A DNA stretch of 64,000 nucleotides from an uncultured Sphingomonas sp. (GTDB taxonomy: Bacteria; Pseudomonadota; Alphaproteobacteria; Sphingomonadales; Sphingomonadaceae), in NCBI RefSeq assembly GCF_946478955.1, contig NZ_CAMLDL010000003.1, positions 62,001 through 126,000 of the forward strand, written 5' to 3'. The position numbers and the translations under genes were made by a program. The notes beneath the pieces are model-generated. The model saw nothing but the letters and a program-made list of their open reading frames with translations, was not told the DNA's origin and searched no databases. This document shows, piece after piece, positions 44,724 to 53,728 of the stretch. Each line of letters opens with the position of its first letter. Position 1 is the first letter of the stretch.

Positions 44724-45370
44724 GCGGTCGCCAGACGCCGCTCCACAATAGCAATCGCCGCTGCGACCGCCTCGTCGATGCCAATATCGCTGGTGTCCAA
44801 CAGATCGGCGTCTGCCGCCTGCACGAGTGGTGCCGTGTCGCGGCCGCTGTCCCGCTCGTCGCGAGCGCGAATGTCAATCAGGACATCCTCAAAATGCACG
44901 GGAAGACCGCGGCCAACCAATTCCGCAAAGCGGCGCCGGGCGCGAACCTCTGTGCTGGCCGTAACGAAGAGCTTGGCCGACGCGTGCGGCACAATTACAG
45001 TGCCAATGTCCCGGCCATCAAGAACGGCGCCGCTTTCCTGGGCCGCAAAGTCCCGCTGGCGCTGCAACAATGCGCTGCGGACACCGGAATAGGCGGACAC
45101 CCGGCTGGCGATGGATCCAACTACTTCGCTGCGCAGTTCTTCATCCTCTGGGTCGATCTGGGCGATACCCTCGACGGCGCGCACCGCCTCAAATTCGCTC
45201 GACGCATCGCCTCCAAATCGGAACAGGCTGAGCGCGACCGAGCGGTAGAGAAGACCCGTATCCATATGGGGTAGCCCAAAATGGCGGGCGAGTGCCTTGG
45301 CGATGGTGCCTTTGCCGCTTGCGGCGGGACCGTCGACGGCGATCAGGATGGGCTTGCGGGCATTTGTCAT
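44720..45370 (-). CDS. cmk: Cytidylate kinase
   Basis: 216 residues. P-loop PILIAVDGPAASGKGTIAKALARHFGLPHMDTGLLYR, the CMP site region, GAVLDGRDIGTVIVPHASAKLFVTAS and the lid arginines RARRRFAEL. Phosphorylates CMP and dCMP. Start MTNARKPILIAVDG at ATG 45370. It is on the same strand and in the same order as rpsA and ihfB but separated from rpsA by 4.6 kb of opposite-strand genes; its last four bases overlap the DUF3142 stop. Confidence 0.95.
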   Translation of the reverse strand: MTNARKPILIAVDGPAASGKGTIAKALARHFGLPHMDTGLLYRSVALSLFRFGGDASSEFEAVRAVEGIAQIDPEDEELRSEVVGSIASRVSAYSGVRSALLQRQRDFAAQESGAVLDGRDIGTVIVPHASAKLFVTASTEVRARRRFAELVGRGLPVHFEDVLIDIRARDERDSGRDTAPLVQAADADLLDTSDIGIDEAVAAAIAIVERRLATA

Positions 45371-45471
45371 GACCGGGGCGCTTTGACAGGGCCTTGCACC
45401 TATGGCAAGGCGCGCCCACTTAGCGGACCAATCATTCGCTTTCATAAGATTTTTGCTGGAGATACGACCCA

Positions 45472-45786
45472 ATGGTCAAACCCGAATGGGGCACCAAGCG
45501 CACCTGCCCGAAATGCTCGACTCGCTTTTACGACCTGACAAAGGACGAGCCGGTCGTTTGCATCGAGTGCGACTATAGCTGGTATCCGGAGCCGGTATTG
45601 AAGTCGAAGCAGCCGCTTCCGTTTGAAGCCGCGCAGCCCGACAAGGCCAAGGACGACGAAGATTTGGGCGCCGACGATCTGGCGATCGACGAAGATGAAG
45701 AGCCCAGCGCCGATGACGAAGTCGATCTGTCGACCGGCGATGACGATCTCGGCGTCGGCAAGAAGGACGAGGACGACGACAACTAA
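45472..45786 (+). CDS. TIGR02300 family protein
   Basis: 104 residues: KPEWGTKRTCPKCSTRFYDLTKDEPVVCIECDYSWYPEP is a zinc-ribbon-like head with two CxxC pairs, followed by a highly acidic tail. This is the TIGR02300 family, common in alphaproteobacteria beside aroA-cmk-rpsA. Function unknown. The ATG has GGAGAT upstream and a terminator follows the stop. Confidence 0.92.
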   Translation: MVKPEWGTKRTCPKCSTRFYDLTKDEPVVCIECDYSWYPEPVLKSKQPLPFEAAQPDKAKDDEDLGADDLAIDEDEEPSADDEVDLSTGDDDLGVGKKDEDDDN

Positions 45787-45815
45787 GTCGGCTCGTTGCA
45801 CTTGCGCATGATTAG

Positions 45816-45846
45816 ACCCGCCCCCTGCTTTCGGGGGCGGGTTTTT
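45816..45846 (+). terminator. Intrinsic terminator after TIGR02300 gene
   Basis: A 10-bp perfect stem ACCCGCCCCC / GGGGGCGGGT with a seven-base loop and five T after it. Confidence 0.9.
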
Positions 45847-46079
45847 CTATGCCTGCTGGCCGTTCAGCGGCCGCGCGAGGGAAATGGCCCATTTTCCCGG
45901 TGCTCTGCGCATGGGGCACATCGGCTGGCTAACGCCGTCCTGTTCACCGCACATGACAATGCAATTGTGTGAATATCACGGGGCCAATCCAATTGGCACG
46001 CCGCCGCGAGAAATCGGCCGACAATCGATTTAGGGTGTTGGCAGAACGGAAAGCTTCCCCTAAAGGCCCGTTCCGGAAC

Positions 46080-46155
46080 GGGGCCGTAGCTCAGCTGGGA
46101 GAGCGCTGCAATGGCATTGCAGAGGTCAGGGGTTCGATCCCCCTCGGCTCCACCA
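46080..46155 (+). tRNA. tRNA-Ala (anticodon GGC)
   Basis: 76 bases with CCA encoded. The acceptor GGGGCCG / CGGCTCC includes the G3-U70 pair, the identity element for alanine. D-arm AGCTCAGCTGGGAGAGCG; anticodon stem CTGCA-ATGGCAT-TGCAG gives GGC; T-arm GGGGTTCGATCCCCC. Confidence 0.98.
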
Positions 46156-46162
46156 TTCCAGA

Positions 46163-46189
46163 AAGCCCGCTGAAAAGGCGGGCTTTTTT
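46163..46189 (+). terminator. Intrinsic terminator of tRNA-Ala
   Basis: Stem AAGCCCGC / GCGGGCTT with loop TGAAAAG, followed by TTTT, eight bases after the tRNA. Confidence 0.9.
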
Positions 46190-46214
46190 GTGCGCCCGGT
46201 TCAAATGCAGGGCG

Positions 46215-46679
46215 CTATTCGCCTTCTGGCGTATCAACCGACGTAACCGTCCGATAATAATCATATTCGTCGGGTTGGGTCTTCGCGATCGACGCAACGG
46301 ATTCACCGCGGGCGAGGCGCACGATGACACCAGCGACGGCGAAAAGGTTGATTGCGGGTCCCGGCAAACACCCAAATTGCCCGACCGGATCGCATTGCCT
46401 GGTATTCAGCGTCGTGCGTTGCCCTTGCGGGCGCGGCGTGGCCGCATTTTTGTGGCGAAGCACCGCCAGCATGTTCGGATCGATCCGATAGCGATCCTCA
46501 TCGCGCCTGCCGCAGACCAGCACGCTACCGTCATCGGGGTCCGACTTTCGGCACCCCTCTTTCTCTTTCGCCATGGCAAGAAGGTCGATCGTCAACGGCG
46601 GCGATGCCTTGGGCTCCGCTGCGGGCGGGGCTGTGCCGACGGCGGCGGCCACTATCATTGTCAGGCTGTTCGTCAGCAC
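46215..46679 (-). CDS. Hypothetical exported protein
   Basis: 154 residues from a GTG at 46679 with GGAGG eight bases upstream. The start (M-LTNSLTMIVAAAVGTAPPAAEPKASPP) looks like a weak signal peptide, so export is likely. The mature part has DEDRYRIDP, several cysteines (GCRKSDPDDGSVLVCGRR, RQCDPVGQFGCLPG) and a C-terminal helix. The VCGRRDEDRYRID pattern is familiar from sphingomonad hypothetical proteins; function unknown. Confidence 0.7.
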   Translation of the reverse strand: MLTNSLTMIVAAAVGTAPPAAEPKASPPLTIDLLAMAKEKEGCRKSDPDDGSVLVCGRRDEDRYRIDPNMLAVLRHKNAATPRPQGQRTTLNTRQCDPVGQFGCLPGPAINLFAVAGVIVRLARGESVASIAKTQPDEYDYYRTVTSVDTPEGE

Positions 46680-46793
46680 GCTTTGCACCTCCAACGTCTA
46701 TGGAGGCGACGATTAGCTCGCAAAGTCAAGCATTTGCCTTTGCCGTATCGAGCCGATCGGCCCCCGGCATTTCCATGCATACGAATTCCCGGA

Positions 46794-46822
46794 TTGACTT
46801 GCGACGGTGCCATTCATAACTG
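46794..46822 (+). promoter_or_regulatory. Probable promoter of the efflux operon
   Basis: -35 TTGACT (46794-46799) and -10 TAACTG (46817-46822) with a 17-base spacer, about 57 bases before the emrA start. AGTT-T-AACT at 46849-46857 just downstream is a small dyad that might bind the TetR repressor. Confidence 0.55.
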
Positions 46823-46878
46823 ATACCAGAAATAGAACGAAACCGTTTAGTTTAACTGATTCGAATAGGGTGACCATA

Positions 46879-48063
46879 ATGAGCGACGCCAATCAGCCGC
46901 AGGATGCCGATGCACCTATTGGCGATGAAGAATGGGACGACGCACACGACATCGCGGAACCGAAGGAATCGGTGTTCAAACGTCGCCCTTGGCTCGGCCC
47001 TGTTCTGATTGTTCTGCTGCTCGGCGCGCTCATCTATGGCGGCATCAAATTCTATGATTACCGGACGCACGGCCGGTATGTGCAGTCGACCAATGACGCA
47101 ACGGTCCAGGCCGACGGTGTCAGCATCAGCTCCAAGCTTGCTGGTTATGTTCGCGCCGTGCAGGTTGCCGACAATCAGACCGTGAACGCCGGCCAGCTAC
47201 TGCTTGAGGTCGATCCGACCGATTACCAGTCGCGTATTGATCAGGCACAAGCCCAAATTGCGTCGGCGCAGGCGAATGAAAGTGCCACCCTGTCACAGGT
47301 AAATGAGGCGCAGGCCGGTGTCGGACAAGCGATCGCCGCCCTCGCCGCCTCGCAGCGCGAACTCGCCTATCTCGACGGCGAGATCGCCCGCTATCGCCCG
47401 CTCGTCGCAAGCGGCGCAGAGCCCAAGACCGCGCTCGCCCAGCTCGTGTCCAACCGCGACAAGACGATGGCAGATGTCAACGCCAAGCAAGCCGGCGTCC
47501 GCGCCGCCCAGGCCCGCATAGCCTCCATCCGCGCCCAAGGCGGCCAAGCCGCCGCCCAGATTCAGGCCGCGATGGTGCAGCGTCGCACCGCCCAGAACGA
47601 CCTTAATTCCACGCGCCTGACCGCGCCGATTGGCGGCAAGGTCGGGGACAGCGGTGTGCGGGTGGGCCAATTCGTCCAACCCGGCCAGCGCCTGATGACG
47701 ATTGTTCCCACCCAGAACATTTATGTTGAGGCCAATTTCAAGGAAACGCAGATTGGGCTGATGCGACCCGGCCAACCGGTCATCATCAAGGCCGACGCCC
47801 TTCCCGGCGTTGACTTCCACGGCGTCGTTGAAAGCATCACGCCCGGCACCGGGGCCAATTTCTCGCTGGTCCCGCCGCAGAATGCGACCGGCAACTTCAC
47901 CAAGATCGTCCAGCGCGTGCCGGTTCGGATCAAGATCAATGCGGGCGCAGAATCGCGCAAGATACTGGTTCCTGGCCTGTCGCTTGAAGTCGAAGTGGAT
48001 ACGTCGTCGGCGAAAGGCGCGATCAAGGCCATCGAACGCGAGCAGGCCGGGACTGTCAAGTGA
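46879..48063 (+). CDS. HlyD/EmrA-type membrane-fusion subunit
   Basis: 394 residues: acidic cytoplasmic N-terminus, one helix (about 40-57, LGPVLIVLLLGALIYGGI), then a periplasmic part with biotinyl-lipoyl-like halves (VSISSKLAGYVRAVQVADNQTVNAGQLLLEVDPTDY and LTAPIGGKVGDSGVRVGQFVQPGQRLMTIVP) around an alanine/glutamine-rich coiled-coil hairpin. It bridges the inner-membrane pump and the outer-membrane channel. Stop overlaps the next start by four bases. Confidence 0.94.
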   Translation: MSDANQPQDADAPIGDEEWDDAHDIAEPKESVFKRRPWLGPVLIVLLLGALIYGGIKFYDYRTHGRYVQSTNDATVQADGVSISSKLAGYVRAVQVADNQTVNAGQLLLEVDPTDYQSRIDQAQAQIASAQANESATLSQVNEAQAGVGQAIAALAASQRELAYLDGEIARYRPLVASGAEPKTALAQLVSNRDKTMADVNAKQAGVRAAQARIASIRAQGGQAAAQIQAAMVQRRTAQNDLNSTRLTAPIGGKVGDSGVRVGQFVQPGQRLMTIVPTQNIYVEANFKETQIGLMRPGQPVIIKADALPGVDFHGVVESITPGTGANFSLVPPQNATGNFTKIVQRVPVRIKINAGAESRKILVPGLSLEVEVDTSSAKGAIKAIEREQAGTVK

Positions 48064-49664
48064 GCCAGGGCGCCACCCTTTCTGGCGCGTCAGCCCCCGA
48101 CGGCGCCGGAGCATCCGCCGCCACCAAACCCCAGGGCGCCGACTTCACGGCGTGGATGGGCGTGGCGGCGGGTGCCATCGGTTCGCTGATGGCGACGCTG
48201 GATATTTCCATTGTCAACGCGTCGCTGCCGACCATCCAGGGCGAAATTGGCGCCTCGGCCACCGAGGGCACCTGGATCGCGACAGCCTATCTGGTGGCAG
48301 AGATCGTCATCATCCCGCTGACCGGCTGGCTGGAGCGCGTGTTCGGGCTGCGCCGTTTCCTGATGGTTGCCGCAATCCTGTTCACAGCCTTTTCGATCAT
48401 GTGCGGCATGGCCAACACCCTGCCGACGATGATCATTGGCCGGATTGGCCAGGGCTTTACCGGCGGCGCCATGATCCCGACGGCGATGACCATCATCGCC
48501 ACCCGCCTGCCCCCGCATCAGCAGCCCATCGGAACCGCCATGTTCGGAGCAACGGTCATTCTTGGGCCGGTTCTAGGGCCACTCGCGGGGGGCTGGCTGA
48601 CCGAGAATTTCAGCTGGCATTACGCCTTTTTTATCAATGTTCCGATCTGCGCCATTCTGATGGCGATGCTGATGCTCGGCCTACCTGCTCAAAAGGCGCA
48701 TCTCGACGAGTTTCTGCAGGCTGATTGGCTCGGCATTATCGGCATGGCGATGGGCCTCGGCGGCCTGACCGTCGTGCTGGAAGAAGGGCATCGCGAGCAA
48801 TGGTTTGAATCGTCGATGATCTGGCAGCTGACAGGCGTCACCATTGTTGGCTTCCTTCTGATCGGGTTGGGACAAAAGATCGCCCGGCGTCCGGTCATCA
48901 AGCTGGCACTGTTGAAAAACCGCAGCTTCGCGGCCGTATTTGTTCTCGCCTTAGTCCTTGGCGCGGTTCTGTATGGCACCTCCTACGTCATTCCGCAGTT
49001 TCTTGCCGCGATTGCCGGCTATAACGCTTTGCAGGCTGGTCAGGTTGTCTTCCTGTCGGGCGTTCCGGCGATCCTGATGATGCCGATGATCCCGCTTCTG
49101 ATGCGCTATGTCGACGTGCGCGTTGCGGTTGGCCTCGGCTTTCTGATCATGGCGCTGACCTGCTACATGGACAGTTATCTCTCTGCTTATTCAACCGGTT
49201 CGGACTTCACTGTTTCGCAGCTGATGCGCGGTGTCGGCACGGTCCTTGGCATGATGTTCCTCAACCAGTCCGCAATCGCGTCGGTTTCTGCCGAGGATGC
49301 GGGTGATGCCTCCGGTTTGTTCAATGCCGCCCGCAACCTCGGCGGTTCGATCGGGCTGGCGTTGCTGGCGACGCTTCAGGACCAGCGGCTGGATTTCCAC
49401 CACTGGACCATTCAAAGTTCGATCAGCGCCAACGACCCCGCCGTGCAGGCATATATCAATCAGTCTGCGGCCAGTTTTGGCGGCGGCCCAGAGGGTATGG
49501 CGGCGGCGATCAGGGCCTTTGATGGCAGCATCATTCGCGATGCGATGGTAATGGCGTTCAATGACAATTTCACGGCGCTCGCCGTGGGCATTGTTGCGGT
49601 CACGCCGCTCGTCCTTCTCCTTCGGCCGTTGCCTAAGGGCAACCTCAATATGGCGGTCCACTAA
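48060..49664 (+). CDS. EmrB/QacA-type MFS multidrug exporter
   Basis: 534 residues, 14 hydrophobic helices (DHA2 family). LMATLDISIVNASLPTIQGEIGAS is motif D1; GWLERVFGLRRFLM is motif A; TMFGATVILGPVLGPLAGGWLTENFSWHYAFFINVP is motif C with the next loop. A GTG start overlaps the emrA stop (GTGA), and the stop overlaps the nodT start by one base, so the pump is translated as a coupled trio. Exports drugs or lipophilic acids by proton antiport. Confidence 0.94.
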   Translation: MSQGATLSGASAPDGAGASAATKPQGADFTAWMGVAAGAIGSLMATLDISIVNASLPTIQGEIGASATEGTWIATAYLVAEIVIIPLTGWLERVFGLRRFLMVAAILFTAFSIMCGMANTLPTMIIGRIGQGFTGGAMIPTAMTIIATRLPPHQQPIGTAMFGATVILGPVLGPLAGGWLTENFSWHYAFFINVPICAILMAMLMLGLPAQKAHLDEFLQADWLGIIGMAMGLGGLTVVLEEGHREQWFESSMIWQLTGVTIVGFLLIGLGQKIARRPVIKLALLKNRSFAAVFVLALVLGAVLYGTSYVIPQFLAAIAGYNALQAGQVVFLSGVPAILMMPMIPLLMRYVDVRVAVGLGFLIMALTCYMDSYLSAYSTGSDFTVSQLMRGVGTVLGMMFLNQSAIASVSAEDAGDASGLFNAARNLGGSIGLALLATLQDQRLDFHHWTIQSSISANDPAVQAYINQSAASFGGGPEGMAAAIRAFDGSIIRDAMVMAFNDNFTALAVGIVAVTPLVLLLRPLPKGNLNMAVH

Positions 49665-51115
49665 TGGCTATGAAGCTTCCTTTCCGCCTGCGTTCGGCAG
49701 TGCTCGTTCTGACCTTGGCGACAACCGCCTGCACGACGGTTGGACCTAACTATACAGGTGCGCCGCCGGTTGCGGGGGACGCATCACAGCGCGGAGCCTT
49801 TCTTCGCGCGGGCGAAGCGGTGGCACAGGCGCCCGCCGCCCGTTGGTGGGAGGCGTTGAACGACCCGGCGCTGACCACGCTCATCGACGATGCGCTGACC
49901 CAGTCGCCCAACGTCGCCATCGCGGAGGCGAAGATCTCGCAGGCGCGCGCCGGTCTTGCTGCAACCAAAACGGCGGTGCTGCCCACCATCGGCACATCCG
50001 CGTCGGCGCCATACATCAACATCCCTGAGAATGTCGTGAACCCAGGCGCTGACAACGGGGATCGCCGCGACATCAAGGCATTCAGCACCGGATTCGACGC
50101 CAGCTGGGAACTTGATCTGTTTGGTGGCACCCGGCGCAAAATCGAGTCCGCGAGCGCAAAGGCCGAAGCGGCCAAAGCTGGTCTTGCGGACGCGCAAGTT
50201 GCCTTGTCTGCCGAAGTGGCGCGCGCCTATGTGGGACTCCGTGCACGTCAGGCCATGATCGCCGTCCTGGCACGTCAGCGCGCTATTGATGCCGATCAGG
50301 TTCAGTTTGCGACCCAACGTTTCCAGCGCGGCACAGCGCCGGAACAGCCGCTCAACCAGGCGCGCGCTACGTTGGCACAGACCGAAGGTGCCATCGGGTC
50401 TAACGATGCCGAAATCCAGGTGCTGAGTGATCAGCTCGCGCTTCTGACGGGCCGCGAGCCCGGTGCGCTCGACGCTCTACTGGCTGCGCCGACCCCAATT
50501 CCCGTGCCACCCGCCAACGTTGCCGTGGGCGACCCGGCCCTACTTCTGCGCAACCGCCCCGATATCCGCATCGCCGAAAGGCAACTGGCCGCTGCCAACG
50601 CCGACGTGGGGGCGCGTGTCGCCGACAAATTCCCCAAGATCAGTTTTATGGGCATGCTCGGCACCGGCGGCAGCAATGTTGGCGACATGTTCAGCCCCTC
50701 CAGCCTGATCGGTTTGATATTGCCGCGGATCAGCTGGACCTTGTTCGACGGTGGCCGTGCCGAGGCGCAGGTGCAAGCCGCCAAGGGTTCTTACGCTGAG
50801 GCGGAGGCGCGATACCGGCAAACCGTGCTTGCCGCGCTTCAGGATGCCGAAAGCGCGCTGACACGCTTTGGATCGCAGCGTATCAATTGGGGCAAGGCGC
50901 TGGATGCGCAGCAGCAGGCGGACCGCATTGTTGCATTGCAAAAGCAGCGCGCGCAAGGAGGCACCATTTCAGTCAGCGACGCTCTGTCGGCGGAACGGCA
51001 GGCGCTTCAAGCCCGCGCAGCAGCGATAAACGCCCGCGCGGAAGCCACCAACGACTTTGTCGCAGTGCAAAAGGCACTCGGCCTGGGTTGGGCCCTGCCG
51101 GGCGCGGCGCGGTGA
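49664..51115 (+). CDS. NodT-type outer-membrane efflux lipoprotein
   Basis: 483 residues. Signal ending in TTAC (lipobox LATTAC), then TVGPNYTGAPPV, the classical NodT/OprM start. Two outer-membrane-efflux repeats, the first with ARWWEALNDPALTTLIDDALTQSPNVAIAEAKISQARAG and the second with LRNRPDIRIAERQLAAANADVGARVADKFPKISF. It is the outer-membrane channel for the EmrAB-like pump just upstream. Confidence 0.94.
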   Translation: MAMKLPFRLRSAVLVLTLATTACTTVGPNYTGAPPVAGDASQRGAFLRAGEAVAQAPAARWWEALNDPALTTLIDDALTQSPNVAIAEAKISQARAGLAATKTAVLPTIGTSASAPYINIPENVVNPGADNGDRRDIKAFSTGFDASWELDLFGGTRRKIESASAKAEAAKAGLADAQVALSAEVARAYVGLRARQAMIAVLARQRAIDADQVQFATQRFQRGTAPEQPLNQARATLAQTEGAIGSNDAEIQVLSDQLALLTGREPGALDALLAAPTPIPVPPANVAVGDPALLLRNRPDIRIAERQLAAANADVGARVADKFPKISFMGMLGTGGSNVGDMFSPSSLIGLILPRISWTLFDGGRAEAQVQAAKGSYAEAEARYRQTVLAALQDAESALTRFGSQRINWGKALDAQQQADRIVALQKQRAQGGTISVSDALSAERQALQARAAAINARAEATNDFVAVQKALGLGWALPGAAR

Positions 51116-51292
51116 ACGGAACGGCAATGCTTTCGCTCAGCCCTTTCGATGTCGATAATCAGCACTTGACCGGCGACGCCAAAGGTTCATTCTCTGTCAT
51201 GTCGAACATCGGCGAGGAGAAGGTCCGCGAAGATGGGCTGGTTCGAGAGGCTGACCCGCAGGATATGCTCCAGTTACATGGAGGGACTGACC

Positions 51293-51412
51293 ATGTCCTG
51301 CCCCGCGCGCTGCGCGGAGAAGAAGGCGCAGATGAAGGCAAAGGTGCGGGCGCACCATGACAAGGTTCGGGCCAAAATCGCCGAAAAACGCAAGCGGTTC
51401 GTCAAAGGCTGA
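51293..51412 (+). CDS. Possible 39-residue basic protein
   Basis: ATG 51293 with GGAGGG eight bases upstream opens a 39-residue frame beginning MSCPARCAEKKAQMKAKV and ending in a basic coil (KRKRFVKG). Very high Lys/Arg content and a CxxxC start could fit a small regulator. It overlaps the TetR start in another frame, so it may equally be a spurious frame. Confidence 0.35.
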   Translation: MSCPARCAEKKAQMKAKVRAHHDKVRAKIAEKRKRFVKG

Positions 51413-52070
51413 CAATTGCCTGTTTCAGCTTGTGCGCAAACCCGGTCGGCCAACTATTGCCGGCGCCGAGCAACTTGCGGATCATATTCTCACCGCAGGA
51501 TGGGGCCTGCTTCTCGACGAGGGTTTTGAACGATTTTCCTTCGACCGGCTCGCGCGGCGCGCGCGCGTCGGCAAGCCGACCATTTACGCCCGCTTCGCCA
51601 ATAAGCGCGCATTCCTCGAAGCACTGGTCATCCACCGCACCGACAACAAGCGCGAAGCAGTGATCGCCCTTGGCGGCGGCGGCGACTTCGCCGAGACGCT
51701 GATCAAACAGACGACGCATGCGATGACGTCGATCTTGTCGCCTGAAGGGCGCCTGCTCGAACGGTTGATGGATTGGCTGGATGAGGAAAAAGGCGGTGCC
51801 GGGAACAGCGTCCGCCAGATGATATATCTTGGCGGCCTTGCCAAAATCCGGGAACAGTTTGCCGCCGCCCAAACCCGTGGCGAAATAGTCTTCCACGATG
51901 TCGATCGTGCGGCGCGCCTTTGGATTGAGGCAATGGTTGGCCATGCGCGACTGAAGGCGGCAGACGAAAATTTGTCCGCTTCTGATCACGAAGCATGGAG
52001 CCGTGATTATACCGCCTTTTTCCTGAAAGGGATTGGCGCAAAGGTGGACCAGAACAGCAGCACCCGATAA
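51357..52070 (+). CDS. TetR-family transcriptional regulator
   Basis: 237 residues. The N-terminal TetR helix-turn-helix reads LLDEGFERFSFDRLARRARVGKPTIYARFANKRAFLEALV. The C-terminal ligand domain resembles the AefR/DUF subset (SVRQMIYLGGLAKIREQFAAAQTRGEIV). It follows the pump genes on the same strand and probably represses them. Start uncertain: ATG 51357 adds about 24 residues before KPGRPTIAGAEQL; a GTG near 51434 would give a more compact protein. Confidence 0.88.
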   Translation: MTRFGPKSPKNASGSSKADNCLFQLVRKPGRPTIAGAEQLADHILTAGWGLLLDEGFERFSFDRLARRARVGKPTIYARFANKRAFLEALVIHRTDNKREAVIALGGGGDFAETLIKQTTHAMTSILSPEGRLLERLMDWLDEEKGGAGNSVRQMIYLGGLAKIREQFAAAQTRGEIVFHDVDRAARLWIEAMVGHARLKAADENLSASDHEAWSRDYTAFFLKGIGAKVDQNSSTR

Positions 52071-52085
52071 TGATCTGACCAGTGG

Positions 52086-52115
52086 TTGCCTTATAGTAGC
52101 ACATGCGAATATACG
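52086..52115 (+). promoter_or_regulatory. Probable promoter of the sulfur/bd-oxidase unit
   Basis: -35 TTGCCT (52086-52091) and -10 TATACG (52110-52115), 18-base spacer, about 40 bases before the hydrolase ATG. No internal promoter of similar quality was seen before cydA. Confidence 0.45.
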
Positions 52116-52153
52116 GCCGCCCATCAACGTCCTTGACGATTGGGAGTCGTGCC

Positions 52154-53083
52154 ATGTCGGCAGATGAGAGCCTTCGCGAAGCCGCCCGAATTGTGGACGA
52201 CGCGCGTGATGACAAGAGCAAACGGCCCAGCATCGCCGGCTTCTTCGACGAAGCCACCTTCACCATCAGCTATGTCGTCCACGACCCCGAAACGCGGGAG
52301 GCGGCGGTCATCGATTCCGTGTTGGATTATGACAGCGCGTCCGGTCGGACCTCATTCCATTCGGCTGACCGCATCATTGAATATGTGACGGCCAACGACC
52401 TCTCGGTCCAATGGCTGATCGAAACTCACGCTCATGCAGACCACCTCTCCGCAGCGCCCTATCTTCAGGAGCGGCTGGGCGGAAAGCTGGCAATTGGGGC
52501 CGACATCGTGCGGGTGCAGGAGGTATTCGGCAAATTGTTCAATGCGGGAACCGAGTTTCAGCGCGACGGCTCCCAATTCGATCAACTGTTTCATGACGGC
52601 GAGCGGTTTCAGATCGGCACCCTTGATGCAATCGCGCTTCATGTGCCCGGACACACACCGGCCGACATGGCCTATGTCATCGGCGATGCCGCCTTTGTTG
52701 GCGATACGATGTTCATGCCCGACTATGGCACGGCGCGCACCGACTTTCCCGGCGGTTCCGCTCATGATCTCTACCAGTCGATCCGGCGCCTGCTGGACCT
52801 TCCCCGCGATACACGATTGTTCATGTGCCACGATTACAAGGCGCCTGGCCGCGACAGTTATGCATGGGAAACAACGGTCGGGTTGCAGCGTGATGCCAAT
52901 GTTCATGTGCATGACGGCGTAACCGAGGAAGAGTTTGTTGAAATGCGGACCAAACGGGACAAGACCCTGTCCATGCCAGCCCTCATCATGCCGTCTGTGC
53001 AGGTGAATATTCGCGGCGGCCGTCTGCCCGACCCTGAAGACAATGGCGTCAGCTACATCAAGATTCCGCTGAACGCCGTCTAA
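52154..53083 (+). CDS. MBL-fold hydrolase, probable persulfide dioxygenase
   Basis: 309 residues. Metallo-beta-lactamase motifs: THAHADHLSAAPYLQ (His92, His94, Asp96, His97), PGHTPADMAYVIG (His167) and FVGDTMF (Asp184), then MCHDY. This is the ETHE1/Blh class of proteins that oxidise glutathione persulfide to sulfite using a mononuclear iron. The ATG at 52154 has GGGAG upstream. It heads a tight run of sulfur genes; the stop overlaps the next start by one base. Confidence 0.9.
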   Translation: MSADESLREAARIVDDARDDKSKRPSIAGFFDEATFTISYVVHDPETREAAVIDSVLDYDSASGRTSFHSADRIIEYVTANDLSVQWLIETHAHADHLSAAPYLQERLGGKLAIGADIVRVQEVFGKLFNAGTEFQRDGSQFDQLFHDGERFQIGTLDAIALHVPGHTPADMAYVIGDAAFVGDTMFMPDYGTARTDFPGGSAHDLYQSIRRLLDLPRDTRLFMCHDYKAPGRDSYAWETTVGLQRDANVHVHDGVTEEEFVEMRTKRDKTLSMPALIMPSVQVNIRGGRLPDPEDNGVSYIKIPLNAV

Positions 53084-53514
53084 TGGACGCGGCTCTGCCA
53101 TTTGATCCGATCGGCGGTACGGTCGGCGGTCTATTGATCGGCCTGGCCGCTGCGATCATGCTGATCGGCGCCGGCCGCATTGCCGGCGTTTCGGGCATCG
53201 CTGCCCGCGCGCTAACTATGCGCGGTGCGTCCATGCCGCGTCGGACCGCATGGTTGTTCCTGCTCGGATTGCCACTTGGCACCCTTGCAGTTGCTTCGGT
53301 GCGCGGCGTTCCCACCATCGATTATGTTCCGCTGCCAACGGTGATCGTTGCCGGTGCCCTCGTCGGCTTCGGCACCCGATTGGGCAGTGGCTGTACCAGT
53401 GGCCATGGCGTTTGCGGCGTCAGCCGCCTGTCCGCACGCTCAATCGTCGCGACCGGAACATTTATGACAGCCGGGGTCGTCACCGTCGCGCTACAGCGAT
53501 TGGCGGGGTTTTAG
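53083..53514 (+). CDS. YeeE/YedE-type transporter, first half
   Basis: 143 residues with four helices. [27 protein letters not shown] is the conserved cysteine-bearing pore motif of YeeE/YedE (DUF395) thiosulfate and sulfane-sulfur transporters. Here the usual fused protein is split: this is the N-terminal half, and the DUF6691 gene two places on is the C-terminal half. Overlaps the hydrolase gene by one base. Confidence 0.9.
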   Translation: MDAALPFDPIGGTVGGLLIGLAAAIMLIGAGRIAGVSGIAARALTMRGASMPRRTAWLFLLGLPLGTLAVASVRGVPTIDYVPLPTVIVAGALVGFGTRLGSGCTSGHGVCGVSRLSARSIVATGTFMTAGVVTVALQRLAGF

Positions 53515-53524
53515 GAGGGTAATG

Positions 53525-53728
53525 ATGAAAACCAATGTTGGACGCTTCGACCGCGGCTTTCGCGTTGCGGTTGCGGTAGTCATCGCAATTCTTCTGGTCA
53601 CCCATGTGCTGACTGGCGCGGCAGCCTTTTTCGCTGCGATCATTGCTCTTATCCTCGTCATCACAAGCCTGATTGGCTATTGTCCAGCCTACGCGGTGAT
53701 TGGTGTCAACAGCTGCGGTAAACGATGA
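53525..53728 (+). CDS. DUF2892 membrane protein
   Basis: 67 residues: MKTNVGRFDRGFRVAVAVVIAILLV... with two helices and the conserved ITSLIGYCPAYAVIGVNSC. This YgaP-membrane-domain-like family is often fused or next to rhodanese and YeeE genes. The cysteines of YCPAY and NSCGKR may handle sulfane sulfur. ATG 53525 gives the better spacing to AGGAGGGT than 53522. Its end overlaps the next start. Confidence 0.88.
   Translation: MKTNVGRFDRGFRVAVAVVIAILLVTHVLTGAAAFFAAIIALILVITSLIGYCPAYAVIGVNSCGKR

Noticed and set aside
46080..46214. Integration site at tRNA-Ala
   Set aside because: No integrase, no direct repeat of the tRNA 3' end nearby, and a normal terminator follows.
51112..51360. 82-codon frame starting at a GTG overlapping the nodT stop
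   Set aside because: No ribosome-binding site of its own, no motif, and it runs into the TetR gene; probably chance.
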